DNA of 64,000 nucleotides from Paenibacillus sp. LHD-117 (GCF_030929555.1 NZ_JAVFVT010000021.1:62001-126000); one strand, 5' to 3'; shown: positions 11,428 through 20,695, counted from the stretch's first letter. Numbers and translations: made by a program. The notes: generated by a model from the letters alone, not told the origin.

Positions 11428-12258
11428 TTACTTGACCGCACCGCTCGTGACGCCCGCGAAGATGTATTTCTGAAGGAATAGGTATAACACCGCAGTAGGT
11501 ATCATGATAATAAGAATCGCGGAGGAGATGAGCTGCCAATCCCCGCTATTGACGCTAAAGAATCGCATCAGGGAAGTGGAGACGACAACATGCTCCGGTC
11601 TGCTAAGATACAGATATGGAACGAACATGTCGTTGTATATGCTGATCGTCTTCAGAATAACGATCGTCGCGGTTGCCGGTCCCAGCAGCGGGAAGATGAT
11701 GGACCGGAAGATCCGCAGCAGCGATGCTCCTTCGATCATGGCGCTTTCGTCCAGCTCGTACGGAATGTTGCGGACAAACTGGAGATAGATATAAATTTGC
11801 AAAATATCGGCGCCGACGTACAGAAGGACCGGCCCCATCAGGTTATTCGTCAGTTCCATCGCCTGGATCGTCTTGTAATTGACGACCTGGGTCGTTATGG
11901 TCGGAATAATCGTCGCGAAGAGGAACAAGCTGACCAAGATACCTCTGAACTTGAACTGAAACCTTCCTACCGCGTAACAGAATGCGGAACCGATCAGAAT
12001 GTTGAGCACGAGCGTGATTCCGATAATGACGATCGTGTTGCCGAACGCCCTAGGCATATCAGCCTTGTCGAATGCGGCTGCAAAATTCGCCAGATGCAGG
12101 AAGCTGTCGGGCAGCTCGATGGCGGACTTCCGGAGAAATTCCTCCGACGTTTTGAACGCATTCACGACGATAATGTATGGCGGGAACAGGATCCCGAATA
12201 CGGCGGCCAGAAGCGTCGCGTATTTCGCCGCTACCCATCCTCGATGACGATTCTTCAT
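11428..12258 (-). CDS. Carbohydrate ABC importer permease, MalG type
   Basis: A 276-residue permease with six predicted membrane helices. The EAA loop that contacts the ATPase is YELDESAMIEGASLLRIFRSII (about 184-205). The start MKNRHRGW follows AAGGGGGAATAAGGC. It begins three bases after the stop of the MalF-type permease and is clearly cotranscribed with it and with the binding protein at 13256. No ATPase gene is in the operon, normal for this family, which shares a housekeeping MsmX-like ATPase. The neighbouring mannan genes suggest manno-oligosaccharides as substrate. Confidence 0.92.
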   Translation of the reverse strand: MKNRHRGWVAAKYATLLAAVFGILFPPYIIVVNAFKTSEEFLRKSAIELPDSFLHLANFAAAFDKADMPRAFGNTIVIIGITLVLNILIGSAFCYAVGRFQFKFRGILVSLFLFATIIPTITTQVVNYKTIQAMELTNNLMGPVLLYVGADILQIYIYLQFVRNIPYELDESAMIEGASLLRIFRSIIFPLLGPATATIVILKTISIYNDMFVPYLYLSRPEHVVVSTSLMRFFSVNSGDWQLISSAILIIMIPTAVLYLFLQKYIFAGVTSGAVK

Positions 12259-12261
12259 GCC

Positions 12262-13152
12262 TTATTCCCCCTTCCCTCTCAGCAGATAACGCTGAACGGA
12301 CAATATGATGATGACAAATAACAGAAGCACAACGCTCATGGCCGACGCAAGGCCGTAATTGTTGAATTGGAACGCGGTTTCCACGATTTTCAGAACGAAC
12401 GTCTCGCTTGCTCCCGCCGGACCGCCTCTGGTCAGGACGAACGGAAGATCGAACACTTCCAGTGCGCCGGTCACCGTAAGGAACAAATTGAGTTCGATGA
12501 TTTTGTAAATATTGGGCAACGTAATATAAATAAACTTCTGCCAGCCGTTCGCGCCGTCAATGGAAGCCGCTTCGTACAGATCGTTCGGAATGGACTGCAG
12601 GGCAGCCAAATAGATGACCATGTTAAAGCCCATGAACCGCCAGAAACCGATGGAGGCGAGAGAGTAATTGACGATGGACGTATTGCCGAGCCAGCTGGTT
12701 TCCGAAAGCTTGTCAAACCCGAGCTGTCCCAGCATATAGTTGAGAGAACCGTTCGTTGTGTCGTATACGTATCCGAACAGATAGGCGACGGCCACCCCGT
12801 TCAAAATGTAAGGCAGGAACAGCAGCAGCCGGAACAGATTTTTCCCCCGCAGCTTTCCGTTCAGCACGACGGCGAAATAGATCGCTGCGATATTTTGCAC
12901 GATGCCGACTACGAAATAGGCGACATTGTTTTTAAAAACGCCGAAAATTTCCGGATTCGAAAATACTTCCTTAAAATTCGCCCAGCCGATAAAGTTTTTT
13001 TCCGCGCTGATGCCGTTCCAATCCGTAAAGCTTAGCCTGATCAGCTCCAGCGCCGGATAGTAGGCAAAGGTAAGCAGCAGGAGCAGCGGCACCGTAATAA
13101 ACGCGAAAACGATCAATCTTCTTTGCTTCTGAATGGACAACCCGCCCATCAT
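12262..13152 (-). CDS. Carbohydrate ABC importer permease, MalF/LplB type
   Basis: A 296-residue six-helix permease, the partner of the MalG-type protein. Its EAA loop reads DLYEAASIDGANGWQKFIYI. The N-terminus (MMGGLSIQKQRRLIVFAFI) has the usual QRRLIxxFxxxP start of LplB-like permeases. I start at ATG 13152 because GAGAGGAG is eight bases upstream; upstream in-frame codons to 13221 lack an RBS. It is the second gene of the operon after the binding protein. Confidence 0.92.
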   Translation of the reverse strand: MMGGLSIQKQRRLIVFAFITVPLLLLLTFAYYPALELIRLSFTDWNGISAEKNFIGWANFKEVFSNPEIFGVFKNNVAYFVVGIVQNIAAIYFAVVLNGKLRGKNLFRLLLFLPYILNGVAVAYLFGYVYDTTNGSLNYMLGQLGFDKLSETSWLGNTSIVNYSLASIGFWRFMGFNMVIYLAALQSIPNDLYEAASIDGANGWQKFIYITLPNIYKIIELNLFLTVTGALEVFDLPFVLTRGGPAGASETFVLKIVETAFQFNNYGLASAMSVVLLLFVIIILSVQRYLLRGKGE

Positions 13153-13255
13153 ACGTATGGCTCCTCTCTTGTCTCTCGCGATGGGATGATGGACGGGATG
13201 GAAGGCCGATCGGACATCCATCCCGCTTCAAGCTAACTTCGGTAAGGTTCGGTTC

Positions 13256-14578
13256 TTATAAGCCTAGATCCTTTTTCGCCTTTGCCCATGCTTCGTTTAC
13301 TTTGTCCAGTGCCTTCTGCGGATCCTTCGCCAAGACGAACTCCTGCAAGGCCGCCCCTTGGTCCAACTGCGCTTTGTTCTGGATTTGCGTGGCCGCGTCC
13401 ACCGGAGGAACGGGTTCGAAGTAAGTCGGGTTGAAGCCGTTGAACTCCGCAAGCTGCGCGAGTGCCGGCTGCTTCGTTTTCAAAGTCGGGATGAAGCCGG
13501 CGAATTCGTCGAAGCCGGATTCTTCAATCATCCATTGCACGAACGCTTTGGCCGCGGCTGTGTTGCCGTCTTTGTTGACTCCGTAGAACCAGTCCGGATT
13601 AAGCGGTGCTTTCGCCTTGCCGGAATTGTCGGAAGGGAACGGGAAGAAGCCGATATCTTCTGGAGCGGCGCCGTTCTCGATCACTTGATTGATGACCCAG
13701 TTGCCCAGCAGATACATGCCGAATTTTCCCGAAGCGACATCTTTTTTGGATTGCTCCCAGTTCGTGGAGTTAACGTCCTTCTCCAAATAACCTTTTTCGT
13801 AGAGCTCCCGCAGCATGCTCCACGATTTGCCGTAAGCGTTGTCCATCGTATACGGCGTATCAGACTCCGCGCGTTTGTTCTGATGGTCGGATGCCTCGCC
13901 TACCAGCGTAGGCACGTCGTACAGCCAAGCGTCCAGCGGCCATTTGTCCTTGAAGTTGGAAGCGAGCGGCACGATTCCGGCGTCCTTCAGCTTCTGGGCG
14001 GCGGCGAGAAATTCGTCGTACGTTACGGGAATGGCCGTAATGCCCGCTTTCTCGAACGCCTTCTTGTTGTATACGATGCCGACGGTGGAGCCACCGGAGG
14101 AAACGCCGTACATCTTGCCTTCGTGCGCCCGAAGATCCTTGAAGTAGATGTCGCCGGAGAAGCCGATGTCGTCAAGCGGCGCGAAGTAATCCGGAAGCTC
14201 GTTGTTCGGGAGCGTCGGCAGAAGTACGACGTCAGGGAATGAGCCTGACGCTATCCGGATTTTGAGCGTTTTGTCGTAATCGAGTATCCCTTCGAATTTC
14301 AGGTCCACGCCCGGATACTTTTCCTCGAAGCGTTTCTCGTAGTCCACGTATTCCTTATCGATCATGTCGGTGCGGTTCGTCAGGAAAACGACTTCGCCTT
14401 TAATCTCGGAACCGCTTCCATTCCCGTCGCCTTCGGAAACGTTTGTGCCGCCGGATTCGTTAGGAGCGTTGGTCGCGCTTCCGTTGCCTGCCGGATCCTT
14501 TTCATTGCTTCCGCTGCAGGCGGCAAGCGTTGTTAGCATAATAACTGTGGAACAAACTAACAATAATTTTCTCTTCAA
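13256..14578 (-). CDS. Extracellular sugar-binding lipoprotein of the ABC importer
   Basis: A 440-residue solute-binding protein. The signal peptide ends in the lipobox LAAC (about 18-21), so it is tethered to the outer face of the membrane. A low-complexity Gly/Ser/Asn linker follows, then the SBP fold with GEVVFLTNRTDM, SGSFPDVVLLPTL, VGIVYNKKAFEKAGI, MYLLGNWVINQV and NPDWFYGVNKDG. TTG 14578 is the start, with GGGGGA seven bases upstream. It is closely related along its length to the second binding protein at 22624-23922. First gene of the importer operon; a cre-like site lies 28 bases upstream. Confidence 0.92.
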   Translation of the reverse strand: MKRKLLLVCSTVIMLTTLAACSGSNEKDPAGNGSATNAPNESGGTNVSEGDGNGSGSEIKGEVVFLTNRTDMIDKEYVDYEKRFEEKYPGVDLKFEGILDYDKTLKIRIASGSFPDVVLLPTLPNNELPDYFAPLDDIGFSGDIYFKDLRAHEGKMYGVSSGGSTVGIVYNKKAFEKAGITAIPVTYDEFLAAAQKLKDAGIVPLASNFKDKWPLDAWLYDVPTLVGEASDHQNKRAESDTPYTMDNAYGKSWSMLRELYEKGYLEKDVNSTNWEQSKKDVASGKFGMYLLGNWVINQVIENGAAPEDIGFFPFPSDNSGKAKAPLNPDWFYGVNKDGNTAAAKAFVQWMIEESGFDEFAGFIPTLKTKQPALAQLAEFNGFNPTYFEPVPPVDAATQIQNKAQLDQGAALQEFVLAKDPQKALDKVNEAWAKAKKDLGL

Positions 14579-14605
14579 AACTACTTCCCCCTCATAATTT
14601 GTTTT

Positions 14606-14619
14606 TGATGCCGCTTACA
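14606..14619 (-). promoter_or_regulatory. cre-like site before the importer operon
   Basis: On the minus strand TGTAAGCGGCATCA fits the cre consensus TGWAANCGNTNWCA at 13 of 14 positions. It lies between promoter region and start codon of the binding-protein gene, consistent with catabolite repression of the importer. Confidence 0.45.
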
Positions 14620-14724
14620 TTTTCAGTTTACTTCATCTTGAAACCAATAAAAATGGTTTCTGCTGCTTTTTCTGGTCTTGAAATGACTTCCTTCCCCAGA
14701 TTGTTAGGAAATACACAAAAGGTC

Positions 14725-14752
14725 TTGTCAAATCGTTATCTATATTTATAAT
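14725..14752 (+). promoter_or_regulatory. Sigma-A promoter of the mannan operon
   Basis: TTGTCA (14725-14730) and a perfect TATAAT (14747-14752) with a 16-base spacer, about 50 bases before the GH113 start. It is embedded in the shared motif described at 14735-14767. Confidence 0.65.
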
Positions 14753-14767
14753 TTGTTATATAACAAA
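14735..14767. promoter_or_regulatory. Putative operator: GTTAT repeat and 16-bp palindrome
   Basis: GTTATCTATATT begins at 14735 and a second GTTAT lies at 14755. The second is part of the perfect palindrome TTTGTTATATAACAAA (14752-14767), directly downstream of the -10 box. The first 25 bases recur, with three differences, at 26585-26608 before the SDR-kinase operon. The position over the start of transcription suggests repression. The LacI-type protein at 21540 or an AraC/YesN protein could be the binder. Confidence 0.5.
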
Positions 14768-14803
14768 ATACATTAATCTGATAAGGAAGCGAGGCTAGCA
14801 CTC

Positions 14804-15760
14804 ATGACAAACAAGATTCCCTATATCGCGGGCATGACCTGGGGCTGGACCGGCGTAAGAGGCACCTGGTCCGGCGACGCAGCCGAAAGTTCGATGACGC
14901 TAATGAAAGAGAGGCTCGGCGTCAACTGGACGGCGATCGCGTTCGGCGCGATGCAGGATCATCCGCAGGCGACGAAAATCCGGTTCCGCGACGAGCCGAC
15001 GGTATCCGACGAAGAAGCGCGCGCAGCCATTTCGCGGGCCAAGAAGCTTGGCCTAAGCGTTTGCCTGAAACCGGTCGTCAACTGCGCGGACGGAACTTGG
15101 AGAGCGCATATCAACTTCTTCGACAAAGACGTGCCATGCGAACCGAAGTGGTCGGAGTGGTTCGCATCCTATACCGAGTTCATGGTGCATTACGCCCGAA
15201 TGGCGGAAGAAACCGGATGCGAGATGTTCTGCGTCGGCTGCGAGATGGTGCAGACCGACCGCCGCGAAGCGGAGTGGCGGGCGCTCATCGCCGAGGTACG
15301 CAAGGTTTACTCCGGCATCGTGACGTACAATTGCGACAAATATCAGGAAGACAACGTGGGTTGGTGGGATGCCGTCGACGTCATTTCCTCCAGCGGCTAT
15401 TACCCGGTCGGCTCTTGGGAAACTCAGCTAGACCGGATCGAACCGGTCGTAAACCGTTTCGGCAAGCCGTTTTTCTTCATGGAAGCCGGTTGTCCGAGCC
15501 GCGACGGCTCGCAACATTTGCCGAACGATTGGGGGCTCGAAGGCGCCCCCGACCAAGCGGCCCAAACGCAATTTTACGAGGAAATGTTCGGAGCATCCGA
15601 TAAGCGGGACTGGGTTCGCGGCTTTATGTTATGGGATTGGCCGGCTCGGTTGTATGGCGAAGCGGAGGCTGGCGGGAACGGCGATTACTGCATGTTCGGC
15701 AAGCAAGCCGAGGCTACGGTCAAAGATTATTACGCCGGCAAGCTGGCGGTTAAGCGCTAG
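14804..15760 (+). CDS. GH113 endo-beta-1,4-mannanase-like glycoside hydrolase
   Basis: A 318-residue TIM-barrel hydrolase of the GH113 type. Seen are GMTWGWTGVRGTW (10-22), SDEEARAAISRAKKLGLSV (68-86), LKPVVNCADGTWR (88-100), Glu147 in FCVGCEMVQ as acid/base and Glu227 in FFFMEAGCPSR as nucleophile; both glutamates lie within a few residues of those in the characterised enzyme from Alicyclobacillus. There is no signal peptide, so it should act in the cytoplasm on imported manno-oligosaccharides. First gene of a three-gene operon with an epimerase (14 bases downstream) and a GH130 phosphorylase, which supports a mannan substrate. An RBS (AAGGAAGCGAGG) precedes the ATG at a rather long distance. 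Confidence 0.88.
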   Translation: MTNKIPYIAGMTWGWTGVRGTWSGDAAESSMTLMKERLGVNWTAIAFGAMQDHPQATKIRFRDEPTVSDEEARAAISRAKKLGLSVCLKPVVNCADGTWRAHINFFDKDVPCEPKWSEWFASYTEFMVHYARMAEETGCEMFCVGCEMVQTDRREAEWRALIAEVRKVYSGIVTYNCDKYQEDNVGWWDAVDVISSSGYYPVGSWETQLDRIEPVVNRFGKPFFFMEAGCPSRDGSQHLPNDWGLEGAPDQAAQTQFYEEMFGASDKRDWVRGFMLWDWPARLYGEAEAGGNGDYCMFGKQAEATVKDYYAGKLAVKR

Positions 15761-15773
15761 GAGGGAATGCGGG

Positions 15774-16994
15774 ATGGAGATCGACATGAAGGCATGGAGA
15801 GCCGCGATCGACAGCGAATTGCGCGGCAATATATTGGATTTTTGGATGAAGCACGCGCCGGATGAGCACACCGGGGGCTTCCATGGTTATGTAAGCCGCG
15901 AGCTCGAGGTTCAGGCCGACGCCGACCGAAGCCTCGTGCTTAATACGCGGATTCTGTGGACGTTCTCGGCCGCCTATCGAATTTATGGCGACCAACAATA
16001 TTTGGACATGGCCCGGCGAGCTTACGATTACGTGCGGCGATATTTCGCTGATCGGGAATACGGAGGCTTGTACTGGAGCGTAACCTCGGACGGCAAGACG
16101 TCATCGGATAAGAAGCAGGTGTACGGCCAAGCGTTCGCGATATACGCGTTCTCCGAATATGGCCGGGCGACCGGCGACGAAGAAGCGCTGAATGAAGCGA
16201 TCGAGCTGTACCGCGTACTGGAGCGCCATGCTTACGATCCGGTCAACCGGGGATATGTGGAGGCGCTTGCGCGCGATTGGACCGAGACGGACGACAACAG
16301 CTTAAGCTCGAAGGATTTGAATACGAAAAAATCGATGAACACGCATCTCCACGTTCTCGAAGCCTATACGAATCTGTACCGCGTCTGGCCGTCGGAAGAG
16401 CTGCGCGGCAAGCTGAAGGAACTCGTCGAGGTAACGATACGCCATATCGTAGATCCCGTGACGGCCCATTTCCTTCTCTTCTTCGATATGGAATGGAACA
16501 GCCAGTCCAATCATATCTCGTACGGGCACGACATAGAAGGCAGCTGGCTCTTGCACGAAGCGGCTGAAGCGCTTGGCGATTCGGAGCTGCTCGCCGAAGC
16601 GAAGTCCGTCGCTGTCCGCATGGCCGAAGCGACGTACCTGGAAGGCGTCGACGCGGACGGCGGCCTGTTCAACGAAGCCGGTCCCGAAGGCCTGACGGAC
16701 GATGCCAAGGATTGGTGGCCGCAGGCTGAAGCCGTCGTCGGGTTCTATAACGCCTATCAATTGACCGACGAAGCCCGGTACAGGGACGCGGCTCTCGCCT
16801 CATGGCATTTTATCGAAACGTATCTCGTGGACAGAAAATTCGGGGAATGGTTCTGGAGCGTGACGAGAGACGGCAATCCAAGCGACAACCCGCAGAAGAT
16901 CAGCGCATGGAAGTGCCCATACCATAACGGGCGTGCCTGCTTCGAGCTGCTTGAGCGACTGGAGGCTGCCGAAGAAGCAACCCAAACGATCTGA
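15774..16994 (+). CDS. Cellobiose 2-epimerase (AGE superfamily)
   Basis: A 406-residue (alpha/alpha)6-barrel enzyme. The residues used by cellobiose 2-epimerases are all visible: Arg59 in VLNTRILWTF, His191/His193 in SMNTHLHVLEAY, His252 in SYGHDIEGSWLL, Trp314-Trp315 in KDWWPQAEA and His384 in KCPYHNGRAC. The enzyme converts the reducing-end sugar, here likely mannobiose to mannosylglucose. ATG 15774 has AGGAGGG eight bases upstream; a longer in-frame reading overlaps the GH113 gene and is not needed. The gene order GH113 - epimerase - GH130 is the logic of the known two-step mannobiose pathway. Confidence 0.92.
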   Translation: MEIDMKAWRAAIDSELRGNILDFWMKHAPDEHTGGFHGYVSRELEVQADADRSLVLNTRILWTFSAAYRIYGDQQYLDMARRAYDYVRRYFADREYGGLYWSVTSDGKTSSDKKQVYGQAFAIYAFSEYGRATGDEEALNEAIELYRVLERHAYDPVNRGYVEALARDWTETDDNSLSSKDLNTKKSMNTHLHVLEAYTNLYRVWPSEELRGKLKELVEVTIRHIVDPVTAHFLLFFDMEWNSQSNHISYGHDIEGSWLLHEAAEALGDSELLAEAKSVAVRMAEATYLEGVDADGGLFNEAGPEGLTDDAKDWWPQAEAVVGFYNAYQLTDEARYRDAALASWHFIETYLVDRKFGEWFWSVTRDGNPSDNPQKISAWKCPYHNGRACFELLERLEAAEEATQTI

Positions 16995-17045
16995 CGGCAT
17001 GCAGGTATTTGTACAAACACTTACAACAAACGGAGGGTTTCATCC

Positions 17046-18218
17046 ATGAACGTTTTTCAAGTACGCAAAAGCAAGCTGACGGATAAGTACGAGGCGTTGA
17101 TCGTCCGCAAAAATAAACCGGAGGAGCTCGGGAACGGAGTCTTCGAGCGTTACGAACACCCCGTACTGACGGCGCAGCACGCGCCGCTGCATTGGAAATA
17201 CGACTTTAATCCGGAGACAAACCCTTACTTTATGGAACGAATCGGCGTGCATTGCGTCTTTAATCCCGGCGCCATCCATCTAAACGGCAAGTTTTATCTC
17301 GCCGCCCGCGTAGAGGGCGCGGACCGCAAATCGTTCTTCGCGATCGCGGAGAGCGACAATGGCGTGGACGGCTTCCGCTTCTGGGATCGCCCTGTCGTCA
17401 TGCCGGAGACTGAAGCGCCGGACGTGAACATATACGATATGCGCCTCGTCCAGCATGAGGACGGCTGGATTTACGGCCTGTTCTGCACGGAACGCAAAGA
17501 CCCGAACGCGCCGCGCGTCGACCTGTCAAGCGCGGTCGCGCAATGCGGCATCGCCCGCACGAGGGATCTCGTCGCGTGGGAACGGCTTGCCGACCTGAAG
17601 ACGGGCTCCAACCAACAGCGCAACGTCGTGCTCCATCCCGAATTCGTAGAAGACAAGTACGCGTTCTACACGCGTCCGCAAGACGGTTTTATCGATACGG
17701 GATCCGGCGGCGGCATCGGTTGGGGGTTGTCGGACACGATCGAGAACGCGGTTATCGGGAAGGAATCCATCATCGAAGAACGCCACTACCATACGATCAA
17801 GGAAGTAAAGAACGGCCAAGGTCCCGCTCCGGTCAAAACGGACAAAGGCTGGCTGCACATCGCGCATGGCGTCCGCAATACGGCCGCCGGCCTACGGTAC
17901 GTGCTATATGCGTTCCTAACGGACTTGAACGAGCCGTATAAAGTCACGCATCGCCCTGCCGGACACCTGCTTGCGCCGGAAGGCATCGAGCGCGTCGGAG
18001 ACGTATCGAACGTCGTCTTCTGCAACGGCGCAGTCTCGCTCCCGGGCGGCGAAGTCTATCTCTACTACGCATCCTCCGACACTCGTTGCCACGTCGCGAC
18101 TTCGACGGTCGACCGGCTGCTCGACTACGTCATGAACACGCCGGAGGACCCTCTCCGCACCCATGCATGCGTCCAGCAGCGCCTTGCGCTCATCGAGCGT
18201 AACTTGGAGCTGTCCTAA
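17046..18218 (+). CDS. 4-O-beta-D-mannosyl-D-glucose phosphorylase (GH130)
   Basis: A 390-residue five-bladed propeller enzyme that splits mannosyl-1,4-glucose with phosphate into mannose-1-phosphate and glucose. Asp131 in [13 protein letters not shown] is the catalytic acid of the family, at the same number as in the Bacteroides fragilis enzyme. Also conserved are [22 protein letters not shown] (phosphate/sugar site, split over 70-91), [40 protein letters not shown] and [13 protein letters not shown]. The length is that of subfamily GH130_1. An RBS (AACGGAGGG) lies eight to nine bases before the ATG. Third gene of the mannan operon, followed by a strong hairpin. Confidence 0.92.
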   Translation: MNVFQVRKSKLTDKYEALIVRKNKPEELGNGVFERYEHPVLTAQHAPLHWKYDFNPETNPYFMERIGVHCVFNPGAIHLNGKFYLAARVEGADRKSFFAIAESDNGVDGFRFWDRPVVMPETEAPDVNIYDMRLVQHEDGWIYGLFCTERKDPNAPRVDLSSAVAQCGIARTRDLVAWERLADLKTGSNQQRNVVLHPEFVEDKYAFYTRPQDGFIDTGSGGGIGWGLSDTIENAVIGKESIIEERHYHTIKEVKNGQGPAPVKTDKGWLHIAHGVRNTAAGLRYVLYAFLTDLNEPYKVTHRPAGHLLAPEGIERVGDVSNVVFCNGAVSLPGGEVYLYYASSDTRCHVATSTVDRLLDYVMNTPEDPLRTHACVQQRLALIERNLELS

Positions 18219-18242
18219 TCGACGCATTGGCTCCGATTGCAC

Positions 18243-18285
18243 AGAAGGACCGCCGCCGCTCGAACGGCTCGGTCCTTCTTTGCTT
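18243..18285 (+). terminator. Terminator of the mannan operon
   Basis: A 10-bp perfect stem AGAAGGACCG (18243-18252) with 18270-18279, followed by TTGCTTT. It also lies behind the convergent FAD oxidoreductase gene but has no good T-tract in that direction. Confidence 0.7.
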
Positions 18286-18314
18286 TAGCCTCAGGGGCCT
18301 TCGCTTTTGCCCTT

Positions 18315-20579
18315 TTATACTCGGTTCGTCCCGCTTCCCTCATTATAGATCCGAATCTCGGCGACTTGCGCGTACGCGCAGCCGTTGGTCGACTCCACGA
18401 CCAGCCTGACCTTGTCGGCTGTCGTCCGATCGGCCAAACGGTGGACGCGCTTGCGTTGCCGGTTCCCAATCTCCCGATGCAGCACGCGCCAGCCGCTAAC
18501 GTCCCATGCCTCGATGCGGTAATCCTTGACCAGCTCAGGGATGACGTCGAAAGGCGTGCGGTGGTGGTGCAGATTGATCAAATCCTCGTTGACGTCGTCG
18601 TTGAAGGTAAGTTGCACCTCCGCCACGCCGACCGGTTCCTCCCAGCGCAGCTCAAGCCAAGGCTCGCGGCCGGCCTCCATCCGATCCGACGACCACAGGC
18701 GGGGACCGCCGTACGGTCTTGCGTATCCGTCAACCGCCTTGGCCGGTCCGTAAGCTTCGGTCTCGCCATGCAACCTGATGCAGAACGGCTGCCTGACGAT
18801 GCCTCCCATTCGCCATTCGACGATCAGCTGGGCGTTGTCGTCCGTGTCGTATTCCTTTTGCGCTTGCGGCTTATGCTCGAAGCCGAGCAATCCGAACAGC
18901 GGCTCCCCCGATAGGCGCAAGCGGATGTGCGCGTTCTCTCGTACGATCACGAACGCGTTGCATGCTTGCTCCGGATGCCAAGCTAACGGGATGCCGACCC
19001 ACTGGCCTTCCCCCTCCCGCACGGCTACGTTTACGGCGGCAATGCGCTCGGCGGGGATGTAGTTCTCTTGCCGCCCCGTCCCCCACAGTTCCACCGTCAA
19101 GTCCGTGCTCCGGCCAGCGTCCAACAGCAGCGAGAAACCTTCCAACGCCGGATCGACCGGTATTAGCATGCCGACGGCAGCCGTCAGAGGGTACGCCGCG
19201 CTCGGCTTCTCCGCATGAATGCGGCGGAGGGAATCCGACGCCCGAACGTCGGCCTCCAGGGCTCGGTCCTTCCCGTCTTCGTTGCGAACGCCGATCAAGG
19301 AGGCATCCTGCTTCAGCAGTTGCTGCTGCAGTTCGCGCCAATCCAGCTCCCGTGGCTTCTTTCCTTGGCTTGTGCTAAGCGCGGCTCCCGTTCCGGCCGC
19401 TTCGCCGATCACGGCGCATGTCGCCATGACGCGGGTCGTGCCGAAAGCGATATGCGTCGCGCTGATGTTCCTGCCGGCCATCATCAGATTGGATACGTTG
19501 CGGGAGTACAATGAACGGAAGGGTACATGGTAGATGCCGTCCATATGGAAATGTTTCGAGCCTCTGCTCTCCGCGTACATCCCTTGCGGCGGATGCAGGT
19601 CGATCGACCAGCCGCCGAACGCGACCCGATCCTCGAACGGTCGCTGCGCTACCACGTCGTTCTGGTTCAGGATATAATCCCCTTCGAAGCGGCGGTATTC
19701 CCGTTTGCCAGGCAGCGCGCCCACCCACTCCAGCGTAAGCGTCTCCGCTTCGAACCGCCCCGAATTTTTAATGTAGTCCCAAATGCCGTAAATGACAGCC
19801 CACAGCTCGTCCCTGATCTGCTCGTTGTCGTGGACCGTGTCCTTCTCCCCGCCCCACTCGATCCACCAATAATGGCAGCCGGAATCGCCGCTACGGATGA
19901 CGCGTTTGAGCGGAATCGACGTTTGTCTAATATCCTTCGCGAAGGAGGGCGCGACATATTTGACGGGCTGCCCCGTATCCTTGGTGTAGAACAGGATCGT
20001 GCTGCCGAGCGTAATCGAATCAGCCGTCTCCGGCGCCCAGGCTTCCCCGAATTCCGAATGCGCTTCTCGTCCGAGACGGAATGCGGCGCCTGCCAGGAAT
20101 CCGACGAGGCCGTCTCCCGAGCAGTCCAGCACCATCTTGCTCTCGAACCGGATCCGCCGCTCGGAGCCCGCCATCCAGCCGGTGACGGATCGGATCGTCC
20201 GGATGTCCCCTTCGCTGGCCATTTCCGCGTCTACTTCGTGCACGTCGGTGTTCAAATACAACGTAATGTTCGGCTCGGCTTTCACCTTCTCCAGCAGCAG
20301 GGCATCCCACAAATACGGATTACCCTCCGGATTGCGGAACTGGTTCTCCACGAACAACTCGCCCATGATTCCGCTCTCGCGGGCGTAGCGGTTCACACCG
20401 TGTCCGGTCGCCCCGCACACCCATACGCGAACCTCGCTGCTCGAGTTCCCCCCTAACACCGGTCTGTTCTGCACGAGCGCTACGTTTTGCCCAAGCCTTG
20501 CCGCCGCGATTGCGGCGCAAACGCCAGCGAGTCCTCCGCCTACGACGGTAATGTCCTGTTGCGCGACTTCCTGCCTCAT
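18315..20579 (-). CDS. FAD-dependent oxidoreductase with C-terminal beta-sandwich-like region
   Basis: A 754-residue protein. Residues 9-40 form the dinucleotide-binding fold (ITVVGGGLAGVCAAIAAARLG), followed by GGNSSSEVRVWVCGATGHG and later MMAGRNISATHIAFGTTRVM with AVIGEAAGTGAAL, the pattern of the FAD_oxidored family. After about residue 450 the protein continues with a region rich in beta strands (LLDAGRSTDLTVELW, VAEVQLTFNDDVN, KVRLVVESTNG) resembling discoidin/F5-8C-like sugar-binding modules. No signal peptide. Substrate unknown; such proteins often sit in polysaccharide-use loci. ATG 20579 has GGAGAGATGCAGG upstream. Divergent from an AraC gene that probably controls it. Confidence 0.8.
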   Translation of the reverse strand: MRQEVAQQDITVVGGGLAGVCAAIAAARLGQNVALVQNRPVLGGNSSSEVRVWVCGATGHGVNRYARESGIMGELFVENQFRNPEGNPYLWDALLLEKVKAEPNITLYLNTDVHEVDAEMASEGDIRTIRSVTGWMAGSERRIRFESKMVLDCSGDGLVGFLAGAAFRLGREAHSEFGEAWAPETADSITLGSTILFYTKDTGQPVKYVAPSFAKDIRQTSIPLKRVIRSGDSGCHYWWIEWGGEKDTVHDNEQIRDELWAVIYGIWDYIKNSGRFEAETLTLEWVGALPGKREYRRFEGDYILNQNDVVAQRPFEDRVAFGGWSIDLHPPQGMYAESRGSKHFHMDGIYHVPFRSLYSRNVSNLMMAGRNISATHIAFGTTRVMATCAVIGEAAGTGAALSTSQGKKPRELDWRELQQQLLKQDASLIGVRNEDGKDRALEADVRASDSLRRIHAEKPSAAYPLTAAVGMLIPVDPALEGFSLLLDAGRSTDLTVELWGTGRQENYIPAERIAAVNVAVREGEGQWVGIPLAWHPEQACNAFVIVRENAHIRLRLSGEPLFGLLGFEHKPQAQKEYDTDDNAQLIVEWRMGGIVRQPFCIRLHGETEAYGPAKAVDGYARPYGGPRLWSSDRMEAGREPWLELRWEEPVGVAEVQLTFNDDVNEDLINLHHHRTPFDVIPELVKDYRIEAWDVSGWRVLHREIGNRQRKRVHRLADRTTADKVRLVVESTNGCAYAQVAEIRIYNEGSGTNRV

Positions 20580-20647
20580 CCTGCATCTCTCCTTTTCATC
20601 ATATCTTTAATTTCATGTTATACTAACGATTAATACGATAAAATAGC

Positions 20648-20678
20648 TATAATTTCATTATCCATATCCATAATTTCA
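20648..20678 (+). promoter_or_regulatory. -10 box and 21-bp direct repeat between FAD and AraC genes
   Basis: TATAAT lies at 20648-20653. ATAATTTCA occurs at 20649-20657 and again at 20670-20678, exactly 21 bases apart. Two-turn direct repeats are the usual binding layout of AraC-family proteins, so this is a candidate site for the adjacent regulator. Confidence 0.45.
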
Positions 20679-20695
20679 ATGAAGGAGAAGGACCT

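Noticed and set aside
17005..17045. TGTACAAACACTTACA before the GH130 gene as a cre site
   Set aside because: Lacks the central CG and the spacing of cre; more likely chance within an operon.
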